41,247 nucleotides of DNA from Lachnospiraceae bacterium (GTDB lineage Bacteria; Bacillota; Clostridia; Lachnospirales; Lachnospiraceae), in contig JAEELH010000230.1 in the NCBI GenBank assembly GCA_016288825.1, forward strand, positions 1 to 41,247, given 5' to 3'. Below are positions 1 through 9,603 of the stretch, piece after piece. Under the pieces are notes generated by a model. It was not told the DNA's origin. It saw only the letters and a program-made list of their open reading frames with translations, and did no database searches. The number at the start of each line of letters is the position of its first letter. Positions within the stretch are counted from its first letter, which is position 1. The translations under genes were made by a program, and so were the position numbers.

Positions 1-774
1 GACGAAAACAAGACCTGTATCGCCATGGTGGGTGCCAGAAGATGCTCTGCCTACGGACGTACCATGGCCCGTGACATTGCTCAGAGGCTCGCACAGGCAG
101 GTTACATAGTAGTCAGCGGTATGGCAAGGGGCATCGATTCCGAATCCCACAGAGGGGCTCTGGAGGCCGGCGGCACCACCTGCGCAGTACTTGGATGTGG
201 TATAGATACATGTTACCCTCCGGAAAGCCGTGATATATATGACCATGCACCGGAAAAAGGCTGCGTTCTCTCCGAATATCGTCCCGGTACAGCTCCCATA
301 CCCACCTTTTTCCCTCTCCGAAACCGTATAATAAGCGGACTTTCCAGAAGCATACTGGTTTTAGAAGCCCGGGAACACAGCGGATCACTTATTACAGCAG
401 AGCTTGCTACTGAACAGGGACGGGATGTTTACGCCCTTCCCGGCCGGGTAACAGATGCTATGAGCGCTGGCTGTAACCGTCTAATAGCTCAGGGTGCCTA
501 TGTGATACGCTCACCTCAGAGTATCATTTCAGACTTGTCTGCTGACGAAGCTTATACTTCCATTCCTCTCAGTATCCCCGTCGATCCCCAGATCGATCTG
601 GAGGGTGACGAGAGGATAATATACGACTGTTTTGATTTTTATTCCAAAAGCATAGATACAGTGCAAAAAGAAAGCGGATTCGAACTCCTTAGGCTACTGT
701 CTGTAATCATGCAGCTATGCCAAAAGGGTCTAATCCGCGAAAGTTTTAAAAATGAATATATTCGTATGGGGTGA
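1..774 (+). CDS. dprA: DNA processing protein DprA (3' portion, truncated by window edge)
   Basis: Frame is open from base 1. Rossmann-like DprA motifs: VGARRCSAYG, VVSGMARGIDSESHRGAL, TCAVLGCGIDTCYPPES, GSLITAELATEQGRDVYALPG. Confidence 0.93.
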   Translation, partial: DENKTCIAMVGARRCSAYGRTMARDIAQRLAQAGYIVVSGMARGIDSESHRGALEAGGTTCAVLGCGIDTCYPPESRDIYDHAPEKGCVLSEYRPGTAPIPTFFPLRNRIISGLSRSILVLEAREHSGSLITAELATEQGRDVYALPGRVTDAMSAGCNRLIAQGAYVIRSPQSIISDLSADEAYTSIPLSIPVDPQIDLEGDERIIYDCFDFYSKSIDTVQKESGFELLRLLSVIMQLCQKGLIRESFKNEYIRMG

Positions 775-1785
775 TCATCTGATAAGATCAGTCAGACCAA
801 CCTTGCGATGAACTTTGCCCAGGGTCTTAAAGGCTGCCTTTGCGGCCCTGGCATCATTGGCTCCGATCCATCCGTCCAAAAGAGCCTTGTCAGACATTAT
901 CTCTTCATACCTCTTTTGAATAGGAGCCAGCTCATCTGCTACTGTCTCTCCCACTGCGATCTTGAAGTCTCCGTATCCCTTGCCTGCAAACTCTGCGGAA
1001 ACCTCATCATAATTCTTACCGGTGATTGCAGAATAGATCTCGATGAGATTGGAAACACCGGGCTTAGCCTCAGGATCGTACCTGATCTCCGTATCTGAGT
1101 CTGTAACCGCGCGCTTGAACTTACGGATGATGGTATCTCGATCATCAAGAAGAAGTACAGTCGCATTGGCGTTTTCGTCGGACTTAGACATCTTCTTTTC
1201 CGGTTCCTGAAGACTCATGACACGAGCACCGCTCTTGCCAAAGTACGGCTCGGGGATCACGAATACATCTCCGTAGATGTTATTAAAACGCTCTGCTATA
1301 TCTCTGGTTATCTCAAGATGCTGCTTCTGATCCTTACCTACAGGAACCACATCTGTCTGATAAAGGAGGATGTCAGCTGCCATAAGCACGGGATAGGTAA
1401 AAAGTCCTGCATTGACATTATCCTCATGTTTTGCGGATTTATCCTTGAATTGTGTCATACGTGAAAGCTCACCCATATAGGTAAAGCAGTTGAGGATCCA
1501 AGCCAGCTGGGCATGAGCAGATACATGTGACTGGAAATAAATGCAGTTATCAACCGGATCAAGACCGGCTGCAACATAAAGCGCAAAAAGTGATCTGGCA
1601 TTTTTGCGGAAGTCCGCAGGTACCTGTCTTACAGTCAGAGAATGGAGATCCATAACTCCGAAAAAGCACTCATAATCATTATGCAGGTTTACCCAGTTCT
1701 TGAGTGCTCCCAGGTAGTTTCCCAGGGTAAGTGTATTGGTAGCCTGCATTCCACTGTAAAGGATCTGTTTCTTATCGTCTGACAT
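775..1785 (-). CDS. trpS: Tryptophan--tRNA ligase
   Basis: 336 aa. Class I aaRS N-terminus YSGMQATNTLTLGNYLGAL and KKMSKSDENA (KMSKS) motif. Confidence 0.96.
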   Translation of the reverse strand: MSDDKKQILYSGMQATNTLTLGNYLGALKNWVNLHNDYECFFGVMDLHSLTVRQVPADFRKNARSLFALYVAAGLDPVDNCIYFQSHVSAHAQLAWILNCFTYMGELSRMTQFKDKSAKHEDNVNAGLFTYPVLMAADILLYQTDVVPVGKDQKQHLEITRDIAERFNNIYGDVFVIPEPYFGKSGARVMSLQEPEKKMSKSDENANATVLLLDDRDTIIRKFKRAVTDSDTEIRYDPEAKPGVSNLIEIYSAITGKNYDEVSAEFAGKGYGDFKIAVGETVADELAPIQKRYEEIMSDKALLDGWIGANDARAAKAAFKTLGKVHRKVGLTDLIR

Positions 1786-1791
1786 CTGGTT

Positions 1792-2379
1792 CTAGCCCTC
1801 CATTCTGAAAAAATGTCTTATTGTATAAAGCAGGTCGTTGTGAAGGACTCTGCGTCTTATGTATCTGAAAGTATAGTCTTCGCCCCGGACCATAAGCATC
1901 CTAAGTAGCCTCTCCAAAAGCCTTTTGGTCTCCGGGTGGAGCATGTAACGGCCCTTACCCTTTTCATAGTACTTATAGGGACTGGCATCAGTGTAGGCAC
2001 TACCCTGATAAACCTTACAGGCAGCGATCCTATCGCAAAACATCTCAACCACATAACATCTTGGCATACGCATCCCTGCCATAGCATGATCATCCTGCTC
2101 CAGTGAGTAGTCTATCCAGTACTCCAGATGATGCTTATTGCGTCCCTTGTGGTGTAGCCAGGCAAGTGTCACGCCCTTATCCTCACGCTCAGCATTATTG
2201 GGACTCCTATCTCCCTGATAGTACTTGACACCAACCAAAAACTCTGTGGGACTGTACTTGGACAGATCATGCAAAAGCCCCTGGACATAGAGACCGGCCA
2301 TAAAGCAATACTGCCTCACAAGCCTTCTGTGCTCGGTAATGGTATTAAAGTGTGCGATCGCATTATTAATCAGTTTCAT
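1792..2379 (-). CDS. DUF5662-like family protein (HD-like histidine pattern)
   Basis: ~195 aa starting at MKLINNAIAHFNTITEHRRLV. LLHDLSKYSPTEF and WLHHKGRNKHHLEYW motifs. Start overlaps the 3' end of the upstream GH13-like gene. Confidence 0.65.
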   Translation of the reverse strand: MKLINNAIAHFNTITEHRRLVRQYCFMAGLYVQGLLHDLSKYSPTEFLVGVKYYQGDRSPNNAEREDKGVTLAWLHHKGRNKHHLEYWIDYSLEQDDHAMAGMRMPRCYVVEMFCDRIAACKVYQGSAYTDASPYKYYEKGKGRYMLHPETKRLLERLLRMLMVRGEDYTFRYIRRRVLHNDLLYTIRHFFRMEG

Positions 2380-4213
2380 TTGTCTTCTTTCCAATGTAGA
2401 TCGATATTGAGCTTCCGGGAACGATGACAGACATCTGATCCCTCAATTGTTCGCCCTCGGAATTAAAGTCAAAGGAATTTGAATTATTTACAAAGAACCA
2501 ACTCCTGCCCTCAGGTAATTTAGGCAGGGCAAAGGTCTCCTCTCCATAGTAAAAGTTCATGCAAAGAAGTACATCCTCACACTCATTTCTACCATATGAA
2601 CCGCAGTACATGACACCCAGTCCCTTTTTCTCGGCACCAATACCCATGATCCAGGGTTCTCTTCCGTGATATGACAGATCCGGAATGCCATAGTGGCTGT
2701 AATCCGTCTCCCTAAAGGGAGTATCCTGAGAAAGGATACTGTGATCATGTCTGAATTCGATCAGCTTTTTTACGTACTCGGTAACCGCCAGTGCATCCTT
2801 TCGCTTTGAAAAGACTGCCCAGCCTGTGGGATTATCCTGACAGTAGGGATTGTTGTTGCCCCCCTGGCTGTTGAGCACTTCATCACCGGAATTGATAAGC
2901 GGTACAGCCTGTGACAGGATCGTAAGTATGAGATTGTTGCGCACGGCACCAAGCCTGGACCTGCATACACCCCTGAGGGTAGAGGGTCCCTCAACTCCGT
3001 GGTTATTGGAACAATTATAGTTATTACCGTCAGTATTGTCCTCGCCATTGGCTTCGTTATGTTTTTCGCCATAGCATACAGTGTCAAACAGAGTAAAACC
3101 GGAGGTACTGGCTGCATAATTGACAAAGCCCCACTTAGCGTTCTGTCTTCTCATCATCCCGGCAAGTTCGGCAACCGAACCGTCCATATGATTCACAAGC
3201 CGCCTCAAAGGATACATGAAGGAATCATTGTATACAAAAAGCCTTTTTGCGCCTCTCTCCTCCTCAAGAACATTCTGAGGGAAGGAAGTAGTAAAGATCT
3301 TGATATCGGTAAGGAAGGGACACTCGCAGATATCGGAAACCGGAAGTCCCTCTCCCACAAGATGAAAACCATCGATATGATACCTGCCTACCCAGTAGGA
3401 AAGAATAGACTCCAGCTTGCGTCCGCTTATCCTGGATGAAAAAGAAAACTCCAGGATTATCTCCATACCGGCTTCATGAATGCTTTTAACAAGTTCCCTC
3501 ATGCCCTCGTCCGGTGAAACACCGGGGAAATAAGAACTCTTGGGAGAAAAATAATAGGCATCCCCATAGCCCCAGTAGTTGGTTCCATAGGGTTCCTCAC
3601 AAACAACACTTGTCTTCTGGCCCTTATCCATCTCAAGATGAGTCCGATATCGTACTTCTTCAAACTCATACAAAGGCATAAACTCTAGACTGGTAACACC
3701 CATATCCTTAAGTTCTGGAAGAAGTGATATGACTCCTTTATAATTACCGCGCTTATCAGCCGGCAGACCATGCTTCATGGTATATCCCCTCATATGGAGA
3801 CGATACATCACCATATCTGAGGCATCTATCCTCTTAAAAGGCTCCTCCCATGCATCAACAGCCGGATAAAAGCCACCGTAAACCTTGTACTGATCCTTGT
3901 ATCTTGAAGTATCCATCCACTTTTCTCTACCGTGGATGATAGCTGCATATTCATCACAAATATCAACATCCCGACTGCGTATAAGATACTTTCTGTTTTC
4001 GAAAGGGATACCGGTGATCCTGACAGAATATACACCGCCCCAGCGGTACTTATCCGACACCTTTATCTTTTCACACAGCTTACCAGATCTTCTGTCAAAT
4101 AATAACAAAAAAACATCCTCTCGAGGATCGCTGACAAAAGTAAATGTCGCTGCGCCTCCATCGAGGGTTGCTCCGAAAGTTTTAAAATCACCTGGTGATA
4201 GTCTGTATTTCAT
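2366..4213 (-). CDS. Glycoside hydrolase family 13 / glycogen-debranching (GlgX/pullulanase-like) protein, apparently lacking catalytic residues
   Basis: EEPYGTNYWGYGDAYYFSP, YHIDGFH and GFTLFDTVCYGEKHNEANGEDNTDGNN are GlgX/isoamylase-like. AGGAGG precedes the ATG at 4213 (the longest ORF starts at 4228). Confidence 0.8.
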   Translation of the reverse strand: MKYRLSPGDFKTFGATLDGGAATFTFVSDPREDVFLLLFDRRSGKLCEKIKVSDKYRWGGVYSVRITGIPFENRKYLIRSRDVDICDEYAAIIHGREKWMDTSRYKDQYKVYGGFYPAVDAWEEPFKRIDASDMVMYRLHMRGYTMKHGLPADKRGNYKGVISLLPELKDMGVTSLEFMPLYEFEEVRYRTHLEMDKGQKTSVVCEEPYGTNYWGYGDAYYFSPKSSYFPGVSPDEGMRELVKSIHEAGMEIILEFSFSSRISGRKLESILSYWVGRYHIDGFHLVGEGLPVSDICECPFLTDIKIFTTSFPQNVLEEERGAKRLFVYNDSFMYPLRRLVNHMDGSVAELAGMMRRQNAKWGFVNYAASTSGFTLFDTVCYGEKHNEANGEDNTDGNNYNCSNNHGVEGPSTLRGVCRSRLGAVRNNLILTILSQAVPLINSGDEVLNSQGGNNNPYCQDNPTGWAVFSKRKDALAVTEYVKKLIEFRHDHSILSQDTPFRETDYSHYGIPDLSYHGREPWIMGIGAEKKGLGVMYCGSYGRNECEDVLLCMNFYYGEETFALPKLPEGRSWFFVNNSNSFDFNSEGEQLRDQMSVIVPGSSISIYIGKKTNETD

Positions 4214-4360
4214 CATGCCTCCTGACATGGATAATTAAAAACTAAATTTTATTATAACATATGGAATATCAAAAATCATTGATTTTTTGAACTTTACATG
4301 TTACTCTTCTACTTAGCAAATATCATTCCAAAAGCATATTAGCGATAAAAGGAGAAAAAT

Positions 4361-4672
4361 ATGTCAAAAGAAGTATTCCCTGTAGATGAAAACGACACAG
4401 ACATCATGGTAACACTGGATCTGGATGACGGTATGTCCCAGGATTGTGAGATCATCTCTATCTTCGAAGTAGACGGTAGCGACTATATCGCTCTTATGCC
4501 CGTTGATGAAGATGGCAATCCTGTAGATGAGGACAATGTCATTATAGATGACGAAGAAGCCATAGTCTATCTTTACAAGTATTCCGAGGATGCCGATGGC
4601 TCACCTTCACTGGACAACATCGATTCCGATGAAGAATATGACAAGGTAGCCAAGGCATTTGACGAACTGTAG
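4361..4672 (+). CDS. DUF1292 domain-containing protein
   Basis: 103 aa acidic protein (DCEIISIFEVDGSDYIALMPVDEDG...). Strong RBS AAAGGAG upstream. Confidence 0.8.
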   Translation: MSKEVFPVDENDTDIMVTLDLDDGMSQDCEIISIFEVDGSDYIALMPVDEDGNPVDEDNVIIDDEEAIVYLYKYSEDADGSPSLDNIDSDEEYDKVAKAFDEL

Positions 4673-4674
4673 GA

Positions 4675-6081
4675 TCATCTGCCTGCAGCATTAGCCGCAT
4701 TTCTCTTACTACGACACCTTCCTGCACACTCCATCACAAATCTTGATGGCCTGCAGGGGGTGTTTTTGAATTTAACGGGAACAGAAATCACAAGGCTGTG
4801 TCTTGCTCTTGTCATGGCAACATAGAACATACGCCTCTCTTCTTCGATCTCATCTGCATGAACCGCATGTCGATCAGGAGTTATTCCCTCACATGCACCT
4901 ATTATTATAACATGATCAAATTCAAGTCCTTTGGAACCGTGAAAAGTAAAAAGACTGACTCTTTCGTTTGTACTTTTTCTTGTCCTTACATATCCTATTC
5001 CGACTGAATCCAAGGCGTGGGAAATAGCAGATGCCTGGGATTGATTTCTGAAGAGCACAGCTATCTCGGATACATTAGCTCCGTTGTCCATAAGCCACCT
5101 TATGTATCCTGCGCATCTCTCCGCTTCACTTTGTTCGTCAGGACTTTCCGTATAATAGATCCTTCCCTTTAACCGGCTGAAGGATTTGATATCCTTTTTA
5201 TAACGTTTTTTATTGTTATCAATAAGATAGGATGATGCCTTTGTGATATCACTGTCACATCTGTAATTCGTAGATAATCTGTAAATGCTGCATCCCTGAT
5301 ATATCTTGGGAAAATCCAAAAGCAAAGAGGGATTGGCACCTCTGAACCTGTAGATAGACTGATCATCATCACCTACCAGAAAAAGATTATGATAACAGAT
5401 CTTCCTGATCACCTCAAACTGCATATCATTCATATCCTGAGCCTCGTCCACAAGTACGAATCTGTACCTGCGGGCATATGCCTCAAGAATGTCTGGATCA
5501 CGGTTAGAAGCCATATAGACCATGTAGATCATATCGTCAAAGTCTATGGCTCCGCGACGCCTTTTTTCCTCCTGATACATAAAGCAAAGCCTGTAAATAA
5601 GCTCTGAGGTAAAGGGAGCCGGAACAGATTCCGTAAGCTTGCCCGTATTCTGATAATAACTTATCAAACCAAGCAGTCCCAGGGCATCTTCCCTATCACA
5701 GACTGTTTTATCATAACCCATTTGATCAAGAGCGGATTTGAGAAGTCCATACTTTTCGTTCTCACTGAGTATCCTGGGATCATGTACGATCCCGGACATC
5801 TTAAGGATGTGATAATAGAAGGAATGAAAAGTAGCAAAAGTTACGCCACGACATGCACAGTCCATAGCCAAAAAGCGCTGTTCCATCTCTCGCGCAGCCT
5901 CTCTGGTAAATGTGATCACAAGGATTTGCTCTGCCGGAACCTGACGCTCTGAAATAAGCGCAGCTATGCGTCTTGTCAGGACAAAAGTCTTGCCGGCTCC
6001 CGGAGGAGCCAGCACTAAGGCAGGACCTGTAAAATGATCTATTGCGCCTCTCTGGGCGCTGTCAGCCGAAAGGCCGCTCAT
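4675..6081 (-). CDS. Compact UvrD/Rep/PcrA-type SF1A ATP-dependent helicase
   Basis: Walker [70 protein letters not shown]. Only 468 aa. ATGA overlap with gltX. Confidence 0.9.
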   Translation of the reverse strand: MSGLSADSAQRGAIDHFTGPALVLAPPGAGKTFVLTRRIAALISERQVPAEQILVITFTREAAREMEQRFLAMDCACRGVTFATFHSFYYHILKMSGIVHDPRILSENEKYGLLKSALDQMGYDKTVCDREDALGLLGLISYYQNTGKLTESVPAPFTSELIYRLCFMYQEEKRRRGAIDFDDMIYMVYMASNRDPDILEAYARRYRFVLVDEAQDMNDMQFEVIRKICYHNLFLVGDDDQSIYRFRGANPSLLLDFPKIYQGCSIYRLSTNYRCDSDITKASSYLIDNNKKRYKKDIKSFSRLKGRIYYTESPDEQSEAERCAGYIRWLMDNGANVSEIAVLFRNQSQASAISHALDSVGIGYVRTRKSTNERVSLFTFHGSKGLEFDHVIIIGACEGITPDRHAVHADEIEEERRMFYVAMTRARHSLVISVPVKFKNTPCRPSRFVMECAGRCRSKRNAANAAGR

Positions 6082-7532
6082 GCAGCGCCCTCAAGCTTTT
6101 TAATTGCTGCTTCGATACGTCTAATGGATTCATCCTTTCCAAGGATTTCCAAAAGCTCAGTTGCTCCTCCGGGAGTCATAGCCTTGCCTGACAATGCTGT
6201 ACGGATAGGCCAAAGAACTGTACCGTTTTTATACTCATGCTCGGAAGCAAAACCCGAAAGCAATGCATAAAGGCTGTCGTTGGTGTAGTCTTCATGAGAC
6301 TGAAGCACAGGCAGAACTCCCTTAAGAACTTCAAGGGAATTCTCCGTATTAGTCTTCATCTTTTTGTGTGTATAAATATCGATATCGTACTCAGGAACTT
6401 CCTGGAAGAAATCAATGATATCGGGAATATCATCATATGTCTCGATACGGCTTTGGATAAGGCCGAGGATCATATCCTTTTTGCAGTCGCGGGTTATGAC
6501 CTTGTCTACATAAGGCATGGCTTTTTCTGCAAAAACAGAGGGATCCATCTTTTTGATATACTCACCGTTCATCCAGCGAAGCTTAACAGTATCGAATACC
6601 GCGGGAGCCTTGTTGATATGATGATAATCAAAAGCCTCGATAAGCTCCTGAAGGCTCATGATCTCCTGCTCTCCGAGAGGGCTCCAGCCAAGAAGAGCAA
6701 CGAAATTTACAATTGCCTCTCTGACAAATCCGGCCTCAAGAAGATCCTCATAGGATGAGTGACCGCTGCGCTTCGAAAGCTTCTGATGCTCCTCATTGGT
6801 AATAAGAGGGCAATGGATATATACCGGTACCTCCCATCCAAAAGCTTCATAAAGCCTGTTATACTTGGGTGAGGACGAAAGGTATTCATTACCTCTGACA
6901 ACATGGGTAATTCCCATAAGATGATCATCAACTACATTGGCAAAATTGTATGTAGGATATCCGTCGGACTTGATAAGGATCATGTCATCAAGTTCAGCAT
7001 TGTCTACAGTAATATCTCCATAGATCTCATCTGAAAAAGTAGTTGTTCCCGTACGGGGATTATTCTGTCTGATACAGTAAGGTTCACCGGCATCCAACTT
7101 AGCCTGGATCTCCTCCTTGGAAAGAGAAAGACAGTGCTTATCATAGATGGATATTTCCTTGCCGGAAACTGTCTGCTTAAGGCTCTCAAGCCTTTCTTTT
7201 GTACAGAAGCAATAATATGCCTCTCCCTTATCTATAAGCTTCTTTGCATAATCAAGATAGATACCCTGAGCCTGTCTCTCGCTCTGAACATAAGGACCAA
7301 CTCCGCCGTCCTTATCGGGACCCTCATCATGGATAAGTCCGGTATCGGACAAAGTGCGGTAAATGATATCTACTGCACCTTCAACGTATCTTTCCTGATC
7401 CGTATCCTCGATCCTAAGGATGAAATCACCGCCCTCATGCTTTGCTATAAGGTAGGCATAAAGTGCGGTACGGAGGTTTCCGACGTGCATCCTACCTGTG
7501 GGACTGGGGGCAAATCTGGTTCTGACTTTCAT
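6078..7532 (-). CDS. gltX: Glutamate--tRNA ligase
   Basis: 484 aa. [22 protein letters not shown] and [19 protein letters not shown]. Confidence 0.96.
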   Translation of the reverse strand: MKVRTRFAPSPTGRMHVGNLRTALYAYLIAKHEGGDFILRIEDTDQERYVEGAVDIIYRTLSDTGLIHDEGPDKDGGVGPYVQSERQAQGIYLDYAKKLIDKGEAYYCFCTKERLESLKQTVSGKEISIYDKHCLSLSKEEIQAKLDAGEPYCIRQNNPRTGTTTFSDEIYGDITVDNAELDDMILIKSDGYPTYNFANVVDDHLMGITHVVRGNEYLSSSPKYNRLYEAFGWEVPVYIHCPLITNEEHQKLSKRSGHSSYEDLLEAGFVREAIVNFVALLGWSPLGEQEIMSLQELIEAFDYHHINKAPAVFDTVKLRWMNGEYIKKMDPSVFAEKAMPYVDKVITRDCKKDMILGLIQSRIETYDDIPDIIDFFQEVPEYDIDIYTHKKMKTNTENSLEVLKGVLPVLQSHEDYTNDSLYALLSGFASEHEYKNGTVLWPIRTALSGKAMTPGGATELLEILGKDESIRRIEAAIKKLEGAA

Positions 7533-7587
7533 AATAAAAACTCCTTTATAATAAATGTTCTATAAACTTATCCATGAGGAACAAACG

Positions 7588-8769
7588 TTATAAGTGTTTC
7601 CTCAATCCGCATATACGGTCAACCGAAGTAATGATCTCAAGGATCTCAGGCACATAATAGTCATGGGCCTTCATCATCCTGTCGATCTCGTCTCTCTCGC
7701 TCTTTACCGAGCGTGTATTTTCTGCGATCTCATCCCGAACCCGGGAGCGTCTCGACACAAGGTTCTGACGAACCTCTTTCATATCCTCTTCGTCATGAAG
7801 AGCACCGGCCTGATCAAGCCAGATCCGCTTATCATATAGATCAACCGGTTCCAAAAGCCTCATCATCCGGCCGTTGTAATACTCAAGATCGGAATTATCC
7901 CTTTCGTACTGATTTCTTGACCGGACAGTTTCCTGGTACTTTTCATAGATATACTGCAGTTCGTGTGAACTCTTAACGCCATACTTTTGCTGCTCATACA
8001 TGATCGCCCGGGTAACATTGGCATATTTCATCCTGGAAATATTGAGCATATTGACCGTATTGCCAAGTGATCTTCCCATGGAGATACTCTTAGACCTGTT
8101 ACCGCTCTGCCAGGCAAAAAGAAACAGACCTATGAGAGCGCCTGCAAAAATGGTCCCAACCATAAAAGGCCTGACCCTCACATCTCCGGAAAGAGAAAGC
8201 ACGTATAAAAGTACGAATACGGAAAAAAACATGACAAGAAAAAGTATGGAGATCGTCCTTATGATACGGTTGGAGGATTTGATCTCATCTCTGTCTACTT
8301 CGATCTCTCCCCTGTCCGCTTCAAGAATATGCATATTTTTTTCACAATTAGCCTGATAACGCTCATTATCCCGCATGCGGCCTATAACCTGAGGCATGAC
8401 GGATTCATTTTCCTCGATCATCAAAAACTGATCATCGGTAATGGACTTGGGCTTCTGTAAAAAGTTATTTCTGGCCCTCTCCAACTTCAGGATCTGTCCT
8501 GCCACTATACGAAGTTCCTTAAGGTCTGTATCCGGGAGTTTCTGTATCTTGAGGATGTCATCAAGATAGCTGGTAAGAACCCTGTACTCCGCCTTAAGAG
8601 CCTCGATCTCCTTGGTCATGCCTATAATATGTTCGCAGGAATCAAGGATATAATGCTCGATCTTTTTGGGATTGTCCCAGTCGTCGATGGCATGGATCCG
8701 GTCCATCACCCGTTCAAAGGAAGCGTCTATATCCTCATTGCGTTTTTTCTTGTTTCCGAAAAATATCAT
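7588..8769 (-). CDS. Hypothetical coiled-coil protein with two central transmembrane helices
   Basis: Start taken at MIFFGNKKKRNEDIDASF, 1 nt after the upstream TPR-gene stop. TM segments ISILFLVMFFSVFVLLYVL and MVGTIFAGALIGLFLFAW, flanked by charged helical regions. Confidence 0.75.
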   Translation of the reverse strand: MIFFGNKKKRNEDIDASFERVMDRIHAIDDWDNPKKIEHYILDSCEHIIGMTKEIEALKAEYRVLTSYLDDILKIQKLPDTDLKELRIVAGQILKLERARNNFLQKPKSITDDQFLMIEENESVMPQVIGRMRDNERYQANCEKNMHILEADRGEIEVDRDEIKSSNRIIRTISILFLVMFFSVFVLLYVLSLSGDVRVRPFMVGTIFAGALIGLFLFAWQSGNRSKSISMGRSLGNTVNMLNISRMKYANVTRAIMYEQQKYGVKSSHELQYIYEKYQETVRSRNQYERDNSDLEYYNGRMMRLLEPVDLYDKRIWLDQAGALHDEEDMKEVRQNLVSRRSRVRDEIAENTRSVKSERDEIDRMMKAHDYYVPEILEIITSVDRICGLRKHL

Positions 8770-8770
8770 A

Positions 8771-9595
8771 TCAAATCTTACACAACCTGTTATATTCAAT
8801 CTTCCAGTTATCTACTATGTTCTCAACAGCCTTGCGATATGCTTCCTGCCTGCTATGGTCCGATTTCAGACGTGAAAGATGCTGGTCAAAATCCCTGATA
8901 GCATCAGACTGATAAGCATTTTTAGCATGCTCTATGACACTCTGGGCAAAGGCAGCAGGCACTCTGTACTTCTCTATGATCTTATTTGCCCCTTCCTCAT
9001 CTCCATCACAGATGTATGAACATATAAGGGCTGTCAGGGTAACCTTTTTCTGATTGCGCTTATAGGCGGCCTCAAAATACTCCTTGGCCTCATCGAAAAA
9101 GAAAAGCCTGGCAAAACAAACACCGAGATTATGACTTATATCGCCGTAAAGTGCGGAAGGCAGTTCCTTATCCTCAATAAGATCCTGATAAGCGTAGATA
9201 GCATCCACGATCCTCTCCTTGAGAAGAAGCTTGTCCGCACGAAGTTTTTTACGCTCCTGATCAGAATAGGTCTCGTAACGCTCAATAATAGATACCACAT
9301 TCCTGATCTCGCTAACCGTAAGGTAACCGCAGGCCGAAAGCACATGCTCTACGAAAACATGGAGAGGAACCTCCTCGCCGATAAGGGCCAAAAGTTCTGT
9401 CTCCAGGTCCTTCATGTCAAGTTCCCTGCCTATCCAATGGCAAAGCTCCCGTCCGGCAAAATCGGCATCCAAAAGATCTGAATTATTTTTGACATAATAA
9501 CACAGTTCCTCAAGGGAATAGATATTGAGGGAAAGTGGCTCTATATAAAAGGGATTGGCCGCGATGGGCTGTCTGCAAAGTATCAGCTCTCCCAT
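8771..9595 (-). CDS. Hypothetical helical-repeat/TPR-like protein
   Basis: 274 aa. TPR-like pattern in YGDISHNLGVCFARLFFFDEAKEYFEAAYKRNQ. Confidence 0.7.
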   Translation of the reverse strand: MGELILCRQPIAANPFYIEPLSLNIYSLEELCYYVKNNSDLLDADFAGRELCHWIGRELDMKDLETELLALIGEEVPLHVFVEHVLSACGYLTVSEIRNVVSIIERYETYSDQERKKLRADKLLLKERIVDAIYAYQDLIEDKELPSALYGDISHNLGVCFARLFFFDEAKEYFEAAYKRNQKKVTLTALICSYICDGDEEGANKIIEKYRVPAAFAQSVIEHAKNAYQSDAIRDFDQHLSRLKSDHSRQEAYRKAVENIVDNWKIEYNRLCKI

Positions 9596-9603
9596 AATTC
9601 CTC

